Assembly (NCBI RefSeq): GCF_004794105.1
Contig: NZ_SRYR01000003.1
Coordinates: 219,633-283,632 of the forward strand
Length of the DNA: 64,000 nucleotides
From: Clostridium sartagoforme
Lineage (GTDB): Bacteria > Bacillota > Clostridia > Clostridiales > Clostridiaceae
Direction of reading: 5' to 3'
Position 1 is the first letter of the stretch; each line of letters opens with the position of its first letter. Below are positions 1 to 8,985 of the stretch, piece after piece. A model generated the notes under the pieces. That model searched no databases, had not been told where the DNA came from, and saw nothing but the letters and a program-made list of their open reading frames with translations. A program made the position numbers and the translations under genes.

Positions 1-1
1 G

Positions 2-31
2 ATTGCTAAACTAAGCGATTATTTAAAATAA
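2..31 (+). CDS. C-terminal tail of an upstream gene (partial)
   Basis: An open frame enters from the left edge and reads IAKLSDYLK before a TAA at 29-31. It ends 18 bases before the next ATG, inside the purine-rich ribosome binding site of that gene, so it is probably the last codons of the gene upstream in the same operon. The piece is too short to name a family. Confidence 0.4.
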   Translation: MAKLSDYLK

Positions 32-49
32 GAGGAAAGGAGGGAGAAG

Positions 50-2098
50 ATGGAGGTTAAGAATAAGAACTATGAGAATCAGGAAACAATAACAGATATT
101 AAAGATAAGGTGAAAGAAGATGTCCTCTTAAGGCCTAAGCTTGATAGAAGGATACTAAATAATGTACCAGATAAAGAACAAATAAGAAAAAGTTTTGATA
201 GAAGAGGAAAAAATAAATCTAGTAGTGATAAGTCTGATGCTTTTATGGCAGAAAGAAAAGCTGGAATTAGATACTTTATGACTACCAATGTTAAGATAAA
301 ACTAAAGAGTAATGGGCAAAAGATTAATATAAATTCTGAATCTATAGATATTTCAACTACTGGAATGTTAGTTAAGCTTATTAATAAAGATGAATTAAAA
401 TATATTGAAGATGCTGAAAATATAGAATTAGATTTTAGTATAATTCCTGGGGCAATGCCAGAAGGATATGAGATGGATGCTAAAATTAATGCTAAGAAGG
501 TAAGAGATGCTGTAGATAGTGAGGGGAATATTATATGTGGATTTGAGTTTGAAGAGACTTTATCAGAGTATTCTTCAAGGAAAAAAGATAAATATTTAAT
601 TTTAGCTTCTTCATTATTACTATTTGGTATTAGCTTATTTGTTGTATTAATGAGGGCTGAAAGTGTTATTTATTTCAAATTCAATAAAGGACTTTATTTA
701 TATAGTATTATAGCAGCGGTATTTTTACTTAGTAGATATGCATTTGGTGCATTGTATAAACCTATGCCTGTAGATAGAAATTATACACCAGGAGTTACTG
801 TAGTCATACCTTGCTTTAATGAAGAGGGGTGGATAAATAGAACTATATTAAGTTGTATCAATCAAGACTATCCAATAGACAAACTTGAAGTTATAGTTGT
901 AGATGATAAATCTAATGATAATTCGGTTGCTGTAATTAAGGAAACTATAGAAAAGTTAAAGGAAGAAGACAGGTTTGATATTGCAGATAGACTTAGCTAT
1001 ATAGTTCAAGAAGAAAATAAGGGGAAGAGAGAAGCTTTAATTGAAGGAGTTTTAAAGGCTAAACATGAATTAGTAGTTTTTGTTGATTCAGATAGCTTCT
1101 TAGATCAATTTGCAATAATTAATATAGTACAGCCTTTTAAGGATCCTAAAATGGGTGGTGTTGCAGGTAGAACTGATGTAGCAAATACTTATACTAATAT
1201 TCTTACAAAGATGCAATCAGTAAGATACTATATTGCTTTTAGAATAATGAAGGCTGCAGAAGGATATTTTGATGCTGTTACATGTCTTTCAGGACCATTA
1301 TCTTGTTATAAAAAAGAACTAGTTATTGAAAAAATGGATGACTGGAGGAATCAAAAGTTCTTAGGTCAAAAAGCTACCTTTGGTGATGATAGGGCAATGA
1401 CTAACTTTATATTAGAAAAACATAGAACTACTTATCAAGATACAGCAGTTTGTTCAACTATAGTTCCTAATAAATATAAGGTATTTTTAAAGCAACAAAT
1501 GAGATGGAAAAGATCTTGGCTTAGAGAGTCGATTATAGCTGGAAAATTTATGTGGAAGAAGGAGCCTTTTATGTCTTTATTCTTTTATATAGGATTAATA
1601 GTGCCAATAGCTGCACCAGTAGTAGTTTTATATAACTTAATTTATGTACCAGTAGTTCATGGGATTTTCCCAACTACTTTCTTAGTAGGATTACTTATGA
1701 TGGCATTACTTATGAGTTTTGCACAGTTATTGCTTAGAAAAAGTACCACCTGGATATTTGGACTTATATTCTGTTTATATTATGAAGCTGTTTTATTATG
1801 GCAAATGCCTATAGCATGGGTAACATTCTGGAAGTCAACTTGGGGGACAAGAATGACTCCAAGTGATATTAAAGCTCAAGAAAAAAAGGAAAAGAAGCTT
1901 AAGAGCAAATTATCTAGAGAATTTACTGAAGATAAAGATTATGAAGTTATTAATAATGATGCAAGTGGTGAAATTGGAAATAATGATAATTTTGATATAG
2001 ATAAAAATATGGAAGATTTATCAGAAAAACATCAAGAAGATTATTTAGAATTAGCTATAGCTAGTAATGATAGGAGGAAAGTAGATTATGAAAAGTAA
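50..2098 (+). CDS. PilZ-domain processive glycosyltransferase, hyaluronan/chitin synthase-like
   Basis: Predicted membrane synthase that polymerises a nucleotide sugar and exports the chain. Residues 66-175 form a PilZ-like domain with R69/R74 and the D100-x-S102-x-x-G105 motif that binds cyclic di-GMP in this family. Two membrane helices follow (about 182-202 and 215-233). A family 2 glycosyltransferase core then shows a D-D pair near 285, DSD at 346-348, GDDR at 445-448 and QQMRW at 482-486, and several C-terminal membrane helices end in a WGTR motif. The GDDR and WGTR motifs resemble hyaluronan, chitin and NodC-type synthases more than cellulose synthase. The ATG follows a strong GGAGGG site. 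The gene overlaps the next by 11 bases. Allosteric activation by c-di-GMP is inferred; the polymer is unknown, with GlcNAc-containing glycan a reasonable guess. Confidence 0.85.
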   Translation: MEVKNKNYENQETITDIKDKVKEDVLLRPKLDRRILNNVPDKEQIRKSFDRRGKNKSSSDKSDAFMAERKAGIRYFMTTNVKIKLKSNGQKININSESIDISTTGMLVKLINKDELKYIEDAENIELDFSIIPGAMPEGYEMDAKINAKKVRDAVDSEGNIICGFEFEETLSEYSSRKKDKYLILASSLLLFGISLFVVLMRAESVIYFKFNKGLYLYSIIAAVFLLSRYAFGALYKPMPVDRNYTPGVTVVIPCFNEEGWINRTILSCINQDYPIDKLEVIVVDDKSNDNSVAVIKETIEKLKEEDRFDIADRLSYIVQEENKGKREALIEGVLKAKHELVVFVDSDSFLDQFAIINIVQPFKDPKMGGVAGRTDVANTYTNILTKMQSVRYYIAFRIMKAAEGYFDAVTCLSGPLSCYKKELVIEKMDDWRNQKFLGQKATFGDDRAMTNFILEKHRTTYQDTAVCSTIVPNKYKVFLKQQMRWKRSWLRESIIAGKFMWKKEPFMSLFFYIGLIVPIAAPVVVLYNLIYVPVVHGIFPTTFLVGLLMMALLMSFAQLLLRKSTTWIFGLIFCLYYEAVLLWQMPIAWVTFWKSTWGTRMTPSDIKAQEKKEKKLKSKLSREFTEDKDYEVINNDASGEIGNNDNFDIDKNMEDLSEKHQEDYLELAIASNDRRKVDYEK

Positions 2099-3794
2099 TG
2101 AATTTTCTCCAAAAAGAAAAGATAGAAAAAAGATTATAAGAGGGACACTTCAAGGCTTAATACTATTAGTGATTTTAATAGTAATTATAAAAGCATTATT
2201 TAGCTTTAAAGAATATAATCCTTTTAATATTGAAGAAATAAGTACTAATAGTAATGACAAAGGATTTATTACCTTATCTTATTTTGGAGTAGATAGGGAT
2301 GGAAGTGATACTTTAATTAGTACTAAGGATTTAGAAAAGCAAATTAAATCTTTAAAAGATAATGGGTATGTAACTATTACTCAAGAAGATATATTAGATT
2401 ATTATAATAAAGGAAAAAAGCTTCCTAAAAAGTCTCTATTTTTATTATTTGAAGATGGAAGAAGAGATACAGCAATTTTTGCTCAAAAGATATTAGAGAA
2501 ATACAACTATAAGGGAACTATCCTTACTTATTCAGACAAATTTGAAAAGGAAGATCCTAAATTCTTAATGCCAAAGGATTTATTAAAGCTTAAGGGTAGT
2601 ACTTATTGGGAGCTTGGTACTAATGGATATAGGCTTGAGTTTATTAATGTGTTTGATAGAAAAGAAAAATTTTTAGGAGACTTAACTTCAATTGAATTTT
2701 CAGAGCTTCAAGATACCATAGATAGAGATTATAATCATTATTTAATGGATTATATTAGAGATGAAGATAGTGTTCCTCTTGAAAGCTATGATGAAATGAA
2801 GGCTCGTATATCTAGTGATTATGAAAAATTATCAGACATATATAACAATGAGCTTGGAGGAGTTCCAGAACTTTATGCAATAATGCACTCTAATACAGGA
2901 GAATTTGGGACTAATAATAGGGTAAGTGATGTGAATGAAGAATGGATTAATAAGTTGTTTGCAATGAATTTTAATAGGGAAGGATTTTCTTTAAATACTA
3001 AAGAAAGCTCTATTTATGATTTGACTAGGCTTCAGCCACAGGCTTATTGGTCAACTAACCATCTTCTTATGAGATTATATGATGATACTAAAGAAGAGTT
3101 TAACTTTGTAATAGGTGATGAAGAAAAATCTTCAGATTTTGAAGAGGTAAAAGGGCAAATGGAGTTTATTGATGATAAAATTATATTAACTTCTCTTCCA
3201 AAGGAGACAGGGCTTTTAAAGCTTAAAAATAGCGAAGGCTATAATGATGTGAATACTTCTGTTTATTTAAATGGAAATGTTATTGGCTCACAAGGAATTT
3301 ATTTAAGATCAAATGATGATTTAAGTAATAGCTTGGCTGTTAAACTTATTAATGATAAAATTGAAGTAACTGAAACTTTAGGAGGAAATAAAGAAGTTAT
3401 TTTCTCGAAAGAATTAAATACTTTTGGTGAGTCTTTAACATTTAGCAATGGTGCAAAAGTTGATATTAAAGAAAAAGGAAATAAAAAGCTAGATATAATT
3501 CTTAGTGGAGATAATCTTTCTATAAATATTGATGATGAAACTATAGTTAGTAATTTAGAAGTTAAGGTTTTAAATAAAGGTAGTGTCTATCTAGAATCAG
3601 CTTTTGGAGAATATGGATATAGTCAAAGAAACATAGCAGATGATGTTTACGATGGAGTATTTAAAGAACTTAAAATTACAGATATTAATGAAGAGGTATT
3701 ATATGATTCAACTCTTAATGGCTTTGAATTAATTAAATATAATGTGAAAAATATATTTAATAAGGTAATTAATTGGTTTATCAAGAATCTATAA
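2088..3794 (+). CDS. Membrane-anchored polysaccharide deacetylase-like protein
   Basis: Single N-terminal membrane helix (about residues 19-40), an extracellular NodB-like region, then a C-terminal part of roughly 200 residues that looks beta-rich. The stretch LLFEDGRRD near residue 124 sits where active deacetylases carry the TFDDG motif, but the first Asp is Glu, and I do not see a clear HxxxH zinc motif. It may therefore be a weakened, altered or non-catalytic deacetylase fold. The start overlaps the upstream synthase by 11 bases, with AGGAGG about ten bases before it, which implies translational coupling. A role in modifying or exporting the polymer of the upstream synthase is inferred from context only. 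Confidence 0.65.
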   Translation: MKSNEFSPKRKDRKKIIRGTLQGLILLVILIVIIKALFSFKEYNPFNIEEISTNSNDKGFITLSYFGVDRDGSDTLISTKDLEKQIKSLKDNGYVTITQEDILDYYNKGKKLPKKSLFLLFEDGRRDTAIFAQKILEKYNYKGTILTYSDKFEKEDPKFLMPKDLLKLKGSTYWELGTNGYRLEFINVFDRKEKFLGDLTSIEFSELQDTIDRDYNHYLMDYIRDEDSVPLESYDEMKARISSDYEKLSDIYNNELGGVPELYAIMHSNTGEFGTNNRVSDVNEEWINKLFAMNFNREGFSLNTKESSIYDLTRLQPQAYWSTNHLLMRLYDDTKEEFNFVIGDEEKSSDFEEVKGQMEFIDDKIILTSLPKETGLLKLKNSEGYNDVNTSVYLNGNVIGSQGIYLRSNDDLSNSLAVKLINDKIEVTETLGGNKEVIFSKELNTFGESLTFSNGAKVDIKEKGNKKLDIILSGDNLSINIDDETIVSNLEVKVLNKGSVYLESAFGEYGYSQRNIADDVYDGVFKELKITDINEEVLYDSTLNGFELIKYNVKNIFNKVINWFIKNL

Positions 3795-3834
3795 TCATTA
3801 CATTAAGAATAGTTTTAAAATGCGAATAAAACCA

Positions 3835-4031
3835 CAAAGATAAATGAATGGCTCATAAGACAAATGGCTACAAAAAGAAGTTCTAGGCTCGTAAAAACTG
3901 CTAGGCTAAGAGTTTTGGTAAAACTCGCATACGCTCAGACAAACCAACAGCTCTAAAGCCTAGCAGCTTTTACTTCACCAAGAACTTCTAATTTTTCACC
4001 ATATGCTTATTTCACCGTCCATTTATCTTTG
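3835..4031. repeat. Long imperfect inverted repeat, MITE-like
   Basis: Two arms of about 80 bases run toward each other: the left begins CAAAGATAAATG at 3835 and the right ends with its complement CATTTATCTTTG at 4031. Both arms contain AGAAGTTCT and CTGCTAGGCT in matching order. The element occupies much of the gene-free stretch 3795-4315. No open frame of useful length lies inside. It could be a non-autonomous mobile element or a transcribed structured RNA. The rest of the gap holds a second, weaker palindrome around 4037-4250. Confidence 0.65.
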
Positions 4032-4140
4032 CTAGTAATTCAGAATTTAAAATATTTTAGTAGGCCCAGTATCTCAAAGCTTAAATAGCATTCGTCATTT
4101 TTTCAAATTTAAATTATTCAAGGAATTTTTATTATATTGT

Positions 4141-4177
4141 GCGTAAGCCGACTTGGAGCTTGTGACGGAGTGCGAGC
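4141..4177 (-). repeat. 37-base repeat core, copy 1
   Basis: Read on the minus strand, this segment matches 19327-19363 at about 32 of 37 bases, including the shared block CAAGCTCCAAGTCG. Its GC content is clearly higher than the surrounding sequence. At the second site the core is the loop of a perfect palindrome; here the flanks form only a rough inverted repeat. It belongs to a dispersed intergenic repeat family. Confidence 0.7.
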
Positions 4178-4315
4178 ATAATATTTTAAAACGCCTACGC
4201 AATTTAAAACTTAGGTTGAGTTTGGAATAAAATATTTTCAGTAATTCTGAAAGAATTACATCAATAATTATTAATTATAAATTGGCAATTGTTAATTGTA
4301 AAAAAAGGGGTATTT

Positions 4316-5413
4316 ATGAAGAAGGGGTTGATTAATAAAATAATAATATTCTTAATAATAGTACTAGCTATATTTTTAATGTTTTTATTTGTAAATAAGG
4401 TAGGTGGAAATCTATTTAGTGCATTATTTAAGAATAACAAAGAGGAAGTTATAGAAGAGGATAGCAATGTAATTGATATGGATAACATCCAGAATAGTTT
4501 AAATGGGGTAAAAATATCTACTTGGGTAACTTATTGGGATTTACCATCAAAAACTTTTTTTGAAAATATGCCTGGAGATCTTAAGAATGTTTCTTATTTT
4601 GCAGCTAATTTTAATGAAAATAATGAGTTAGTAGTTCTTGATAAATTAAAGGATTTTTATAATAATACAAAAAACTCTAATTATAAAAAGTATTTAACTA
4701 CAGTAAATGATGTTATAAAAAGTGATGGTTCCTCTATTCAGAAGGATACTGAGGTATTAAAGATGCTTTTATATGATAAATCATCTAGAGAAAATCATAT
4801 TAATGAAATAGTTAATTTAGCTATTGAGTATGGCTTTGATGGAATTGAAATTGATTATGAAAGGCTTAAAAAAGATATGATACTTTGGGAAAACTTTATA
4901 ACCTTCATAAATGAACTATATTCTAAGGCTAGTGAAAAAGAATTAGATTTAAGAGTAGTATTAGAGCCTAATATTCCCTTTGAAAATCTTAATTTTGAAA
5001 AGGGGCCAACTTATGTTATGATGTGCTATAACCTTCATGGAGGATTTTCAGGCCCAGGTGAAAAGTCAAATGCTGAATTTATCACTTCTTTAATAGAAGA
5101 AATGAATAAATATGAGGTTAAAAAGGATTTTGCTTTGGCAACTGGAGGCTTTGATTGGGCAGAAGGTGAAGGTAGTAGTGCTAATGGAAATGAAAAAGTT
5201 GTATCTGTTACAGAAAAGGAAGCCAAAAGTTTAATTAGAGAATACAATGCTGAAGCTCTAAGAGACGAAGAAAGCAAATATTTATATTTTAAATATACTG
5301 ATAAAGATAATATAAATCATGAAGTGTGGTATGCAGATAATGAAACTCTAAATTATTTAGCAAGCTTTATCTTAAAAGAATGCTATGATGTAAGTCTTTG
5401 GAGAGTAGAATAA
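4316..5413 (+). CDS. Membrane-anchored GH18-family glycoside hydrolase-like protein
   Basis: One N-terminal membrane helix (residues 8-26), a short charged linker, then a TIM-barrel-like domain. The sequence DGIEIDYE at 175-182 matches the GH18 catalytic signature DGxDxDxE, with the general acid Glu182 kept and the second Asp replaced by Glu. GH18 enzymes cut chitin-like or GlcNAc-containing glycans. The ATG at 4316 is chosen over an in-frame TTG at 4289 because AAAAGGGG lies directly upstream. It follows a chitin/hyaluronan-synthase-like gene and a deacetylase-like gene, so trimming or releasing that polymer is a plausible role. A sporulation or wall-glycan role cannot be excluded. Confidence 0.7.
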   Translation: MKKGLINKIIIFLIIVLAIFLMFLFVNKVGGNLFSALFKNNKEEVIEEDSNVIDMDNIQNSLNGVKISTWVTYWDLPSKTFFENMPGDLKNVSYFAANFNENNELVVLDKLKDFYNNTKNSNYKKYLTTVNDVIKSDGSSIQKDTEVLKMLLYDKSSRENHINEIVNLAIEYGFDGIEIDYERLKKDMILWENFITFINELYSKASEKELDLRVVLEPNIPFENLNFEKGPTYVMMCYNLHGGFSGPGEKSNAEFITSLIEEMNKYEVKKDFALATGGFDWAEGEGSSANGNEKVVSVTEKEAKSLIREYNAEALRDEESKYLYFKYTDKDNINHEVWYADNETLNYLASFILKECYDVSLWRVE

Positions 5414-5420
5414 CAATTAA

Positions 5421-5473
5421 AACAACTCAGTTAACTAGGGTGATGAAAATTCATAGTTAACTGGGTTGTTTTT
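5421..5473 (+). terminator. Rho-independent terminator after GH18 gene
   Basis: A 17-base stem (5421-5437 with 5454-5470, one wobble pair) is followed by a T run. It starts eight bases after the stop codon of the GH18-like gene. It closes the first exopolysaccharide operon. Confidence 0.85.
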
Positions 5474-6089
5474 ATGCAATAAGTGAAGTTTAGAGATACA
5501 AAGTATACTTTTTAAACATAAAGAAGTTAATAAAATACTTGGGGATTATATAGAATCATAGTTAGGTCTAATTTTTTACATAAAAATATATAAAGAAAGC
5601 TAAAATATAAGTATTAATCAATATTTTATAAAGCAATTGCAGTGTAAATAATTTCATATTTATCCTTAATAAGTTTGAGAAATTTATAACGATTGATAAT
5701 TATTTCTTATAAATGTGATAAATAAATAAAAAATATAAGATAATTATCAAAATGTGAAATAATACTATTTAAATTACAATATTTAATTAATTATAATATA
5801 TAAGGACAGTAGTGAAATTGTTGTAATTTGTTTAAAAATGTCGTACTATTTCTTTAATGTTTGAAATCATTAGGCTTATATTGTGTATTTAAATTATAAA
5901 ATATAATGACTTAATAATTATTTATTTAATTACGATATAATAAAATATAAGGTTTTAAAAGTGGTGTTACGAATTAAAAACTTATAAGAAAGTTAAGAAG
6001 AAACATTAAAGGCTATAAAAGAGAGCAATGTATATAGATATAAATAGATTTAATTAACAGATAATTTAAGGTTAATAGGAGAAAATACT
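5474..6089. other. AT-rich intergenic region, no gene seen
   Basis: About 600 bases with stops in all frames. Its first 40 bases resemble the sequence after the terminator at 11151-11207. A TATAAT at 5936-5941 could be a -10 box, but I see no convincing -35. It presumably holds the promoter for the operon that starts at 6090. No cyclic di-GMP riboswitch consensus was recognised. Confidence 0.5.
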
Positions 6090-6965
6090 ATGAATAAGAG
6101 GAATTTAGAAGGTTTTGAAAAAGCTTATTTAGCTTTAATTACATTAATTATTATTCAGATATTTATGATTTTTGTAAATATTTATACTACACAAAAATTT
6201 TCAATTGAAAGTTTCACAGTAACTGTCATTGAATTAATTTCAATCTTACTATCTTACTTTTTAGGAATTATTCCAGCAATAATATTTTCAATAGTATATA
6301 TAGTTGGATATGTTTTTTATGTAGTTAGTGGTGAGGGCAGTATTACATTAGTATCTTATATTCTTATGTTTTTTATTCCGGTTGTAACAATTTATGCAGG
6401 AAATATGAATAAAACAAGAAAGAGAGTAGTAAATGATTTAGAAAAGTTAAATAGATTAGAAAAAATACAATTAAGGATAGATGAAAATACTAGTTTTGAA
6501 AATGAATTTGCCTTTAAAGAAGTTTTATCAAAGAATATTCATTTAGCTAATAGATATGAATCATATTATTTTTCAATGATTATGTTTAGGCTTGAATTTG
6601 TTGAAACCCTTAGAAGGTTATTAGATGTAAAAGAATTTAATAATTTACAAGAAAAGATTGCAGCAGTTGTACAAAAGTGCATTAGGGAAGAGGATTATAA
6701 ATTTATTGTTAGTGAAGGTAGAATAGTACTGATTACGCCATTAACATCGAGTAAATCAATTGCTCCAGCTGTAAGAAGGATATTAGAAGGTGTTGGACAA
6801 TTAAAGATAAAGAGTAGAGATGGAGATATAGTCAATGTAGTTTTAAAAGCAGGTACCTTAGATTATTCAGAGGATAAGAAAGAGGTTTTTAAAGATTATA
6901 AAAGCGTGTTATTAGAACTTCAAAAGTCTACAGAGGTTGATATTTATGGCGAATATTCTGATTAA
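6090..6965 (+). CDS. Membrane protein with degenerate GGDEF domain
   Basis: Three or four membrane helices fill roughly residues 11-105. A short coiled linker follows, then a cytosolic domain (about 130-285) with the layout of a GGDEF domain. Where active diguanylate cyclases carry GGDEF, this protein reads SEGRI, so catalysis is unlikely. Degenerate GGDEF domains in exopolysaccharide operons commonly act as c-di-GMP receptors or scaffolds; whether this one still has a binding site cannot be judged by eye. It leads a four-gene operon with a membrane protein, a GT2 synthase and a BcsB-like protein, and its last codons overlap the next gene. Confidence 0.65.
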   Translation: MNKRNLEGFEKAYLALITLIIIQIFMIFVNIYTTQKFSIESFTVTVIELISILLSYFLGIIPAIIFSIVYIVGYVFYVVSGEGSITLVSYILMFFIPVVTIYAGNMNKTRKRVVNDLEKLNRLEKIQLRIDENTSFENEFAFKEVLSKNIHLANRYESYYFSMIMFRLEFVETLRRLLDVKEFNNLQEKIAAVVQKCIREEDYKFIVSEGRIVLITPLTSSKSIAPAVRRILEGVGQLKIKSRDGDIVNVVLKAGTLDYSEDKKEVFKDYKSVLLELQKSTEVDIYGEYSD

Positions 6966-7668
6966 GTTTACTACAGTTCTAGTAATTGTTATGAACTTAT
7001 TTACTTCAGTAGTTAATGCAGATAGTAAAAACTTAAAGCAATGCTTTTACATAATTTCAGAAGATAAAAAAAGTAAGGATTTATATGAAGACTTAATTCT
7101 TTTAAAGGATAAGGATATTCCTGTTTTTGTAGTAATAGATCCAAATGAGAATATTGATAAAAAAGTTATAGATGTACTTAAAGGACTTCAAAATGAAATA
7201 AATTTAGGGATTATTTTAGAAGATGTTAAGAATATTGAAAATAGCTATTTTGCAATAAAGGGTTATGATAAGAAGTTGGAAATATCTAGGTTATGCAATA
7301 TTAAAGATAATAAGCTCTTTTATATTGGAGAAAATAATATCATTTTTGACATAATAAATATAGATGTAGATCCACTAAAAACTATATCAGAAGTTAATGA
7401 GGAAAGAGAAAATGAGGTGAATTATGCCTTAGTTGTTAAGAGTAATGATATTAATATAAGTACTTTACTTTTAGCTAACAATGAGCTTAATGGTGTAGAG
7501 TTAGATATTTCAAATTATAGCTTAAGGATAAAGGAACCAAGTTTTATGGATAAGCTTGTTATATATGTTGGCTATATAAACATTGTTATCTTTTCAATTA
7601 GTATAATTATATTTATTGCTGCAATTATAATATTTAGAAAGTGGTCAACAGAAAGATTTTTAGATTAG
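6946..7668 (+). CDS. Secreted/membrane protein of the BcsB-linked operon, function unknown
   Basis: N-terminal signal-like helix ending near a VNA-DS junction, an extracellular domain of about 170 residues, and a C-terminal membrane helix (YINIVIFSISIIIFIAAIII) with a short basic tail. I do not recognise the family. The ATG at 6946 is preferred over the in-frame TTG at 6937 because CAGAGG sits just upstream. The start lies within the end of the GGDEF-like gene, suggesting coupled translation. Position between a c-di-GMP-type receptor and the synthase suggests it is a dedicated subunit of that synthase complex. Confidence 0.6.
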   Translation: MANILIKFTTVLVIVMNLFTSVVNADSKNLKQCFYIISEDKKSKDLYEDLILLKDKDIPVFVVIDPNENIDKKVIDVLKGLQNEINLGIILEDVKNIENSYFAIKGYDKKLEISRLCNIKDNKLFYIGENNIIFDIINIDVDPLKTISEVNEERENEVNYALVVKSNDINISTLLLANNELNGVELDISNYSLRIKEPSFMDKLVIYVGYINIVIFSISIIIFIAAIIIFRKWSTERFLD

Positions 7669-7679
7669 GATGATGAAAG

Positions 7680-8981
7680 ATGCTTAATGCTTATTATTTA
7701 ATTTTTATATTATCAATTTTGTCTATATGGGTATCTGTAATTATTAGTATAGTCTTTGTTTTTGGTGCTATTGGTTTTGTTTCAAAGGAAAGAAAAAATC
7801 CAGTAGACTTAGACAAGTACAATGATAGACTACCTTCAGTTACTATAATGATTCCAGCTCACAATGAGGAAAGGGTTATAGCTTCAACTTTAGAAAGAAT
7901 ATTAGATTTAAATTATCCTAAAGATTTGATTCAAATTATAGTAATAAATGATAATTCTTCAGATTCTACTGGAGAAAGAATAAAAGGAGTACAAGATAGG
8001 AATCCTACTAGAAAAATCAATGTAATAACTACTAATAAAGAAACTGGTGGAAAAGGTAAGGCCCATGCTTTAAATTTAGCATTAAAACAAGCAAAGGGTG
8101 AATGGATTTGCATATTTGATGCAGATGCAGCTCCAGAACGCAATACTCTTAAGTTTCTAATTATTAAGAGCTTTGAAAGCTTAAAATATGCTGCAGTTTT
8201 TGGAAGAAATAAAGCGAGAAATAGAAACAGAAACTTTTTAACAAAGTGTATAAATATTGAACTTGTAGTTTCTCAAAGAGTTGTAAACCCTGGGAAATGG
8301 CATTTATTTAAATTAGGACAAATTCCAGGAACTAATTTTATAATCAATAAAGGGATTTTAGAAAAAGTTGGAGGATGGGATACAAAAGCCATTACAGAAG
8401 ATACAGATTTAGGATTTTCTTTAATGAAAAAAGGTTATTTAATTGCTTATGAAAGTAGGGCAGAGGCATATCAGCAAGAGCCTGAAAAACTTTCAGTATA
8501 TATTAAGCAAAGAACTAGATGGGCTAAGGGAAATATATATGTTGTATTTAAGAATTTACCTGATTTATTTTCAAATGTAAGCTGGAGGGTTAAACTAGAT
8601 ATTATATTTTACTCTTTAAATTATATATGGTTTTTATTATTTATATTAATTTCAGATGGGATTTTTATATTTAATATTCTTGCTATAATACTTAATTTAA
8701 TAAATCCGTCTTTAGATATTGTAAGTAAATTATCTTTAAATATAAACTTCAATTTTACTTTATCCTTTATATTAATGTATGTAATATTTGTTTTGCAGAT
8801 GAATGTTGGATTAGCAAGTGATAAGGGTCAAGCTACATTTGAAAATTTCTTAATTTCTTGCGCATCATACTTTACTTATTCTCAGGTGTTTATATTAATA
8901 TCATTAAAGGCTAGTTATGGTTACCTTGGTGATGTTATTTTTAAAAGAGAAGCAAAATGGTATAAAACAGAAAGGTTTTAA
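7680..8981 (+). CDS. Cellulose-synthase-like family 2 glycosyltransferase
   Basis: Processive GT2 with an N-terminal membrane helix (about 6-33), catalytic core and several C-terminal helices. Motifs are ND near 90-91, DAD at 147-149, TED at 239-241 and QRTRW at 277-281, the full D, DxD, TED, QxxRW set of BcsA-type synthases. It lacks a PilZ domain, unlike the synthase at 50, which fits with the operon supplying a separate GGDEF-like regulatory protein. A BcsB-like partner follows after four bases. The sugar is unknown. Confidence 0.85.
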   Translation: MLNAYYLIFILSILSIWVSVIISIVFVFGAIGFVSKERKNPVDLDKYNDRLPSVTIMIPAHNEERVIASTLERILDLNYPKDLIQIIVINDNSSDSTGERIKGVQDRNPTRKINVITTNKETGGKGKAHALNLALKQAKGEWICIFDADAAPERNTLKFLIIKSFESLKYAAVFGRNKARNRNRNFLTKCINIELVVSQRVVNPGKWHLFKLGQIPGTNFIINKGILEKVGGWDTKAITEDTDLGFSLMKKGYLIAYESRAEAYQQEPEKLSVYIKQRTRWAKGNIYVVFKNLPDLFSNVSWRVKLDIIFYSLNYIWFLLFILISDGIFIFNILAIILNLINPSLDIVSKLSLNINFNFTLSFILMYVIFVLQMNVGLASDKGQATFENFLISCASYFTYSQVFILISLKASYGYLGDVIFKREAKWYKTERF

Positions 8982-8985
8982 GGTT

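Noticed and set aside
5474..6089. Possible cyclic di-GMP riboswitch ahead of the GGDEF/BcsB operon.
   Set aside because: I looked for the conserved GEMM-type blocks and did not find them; the region is plain AT-rich sequence.
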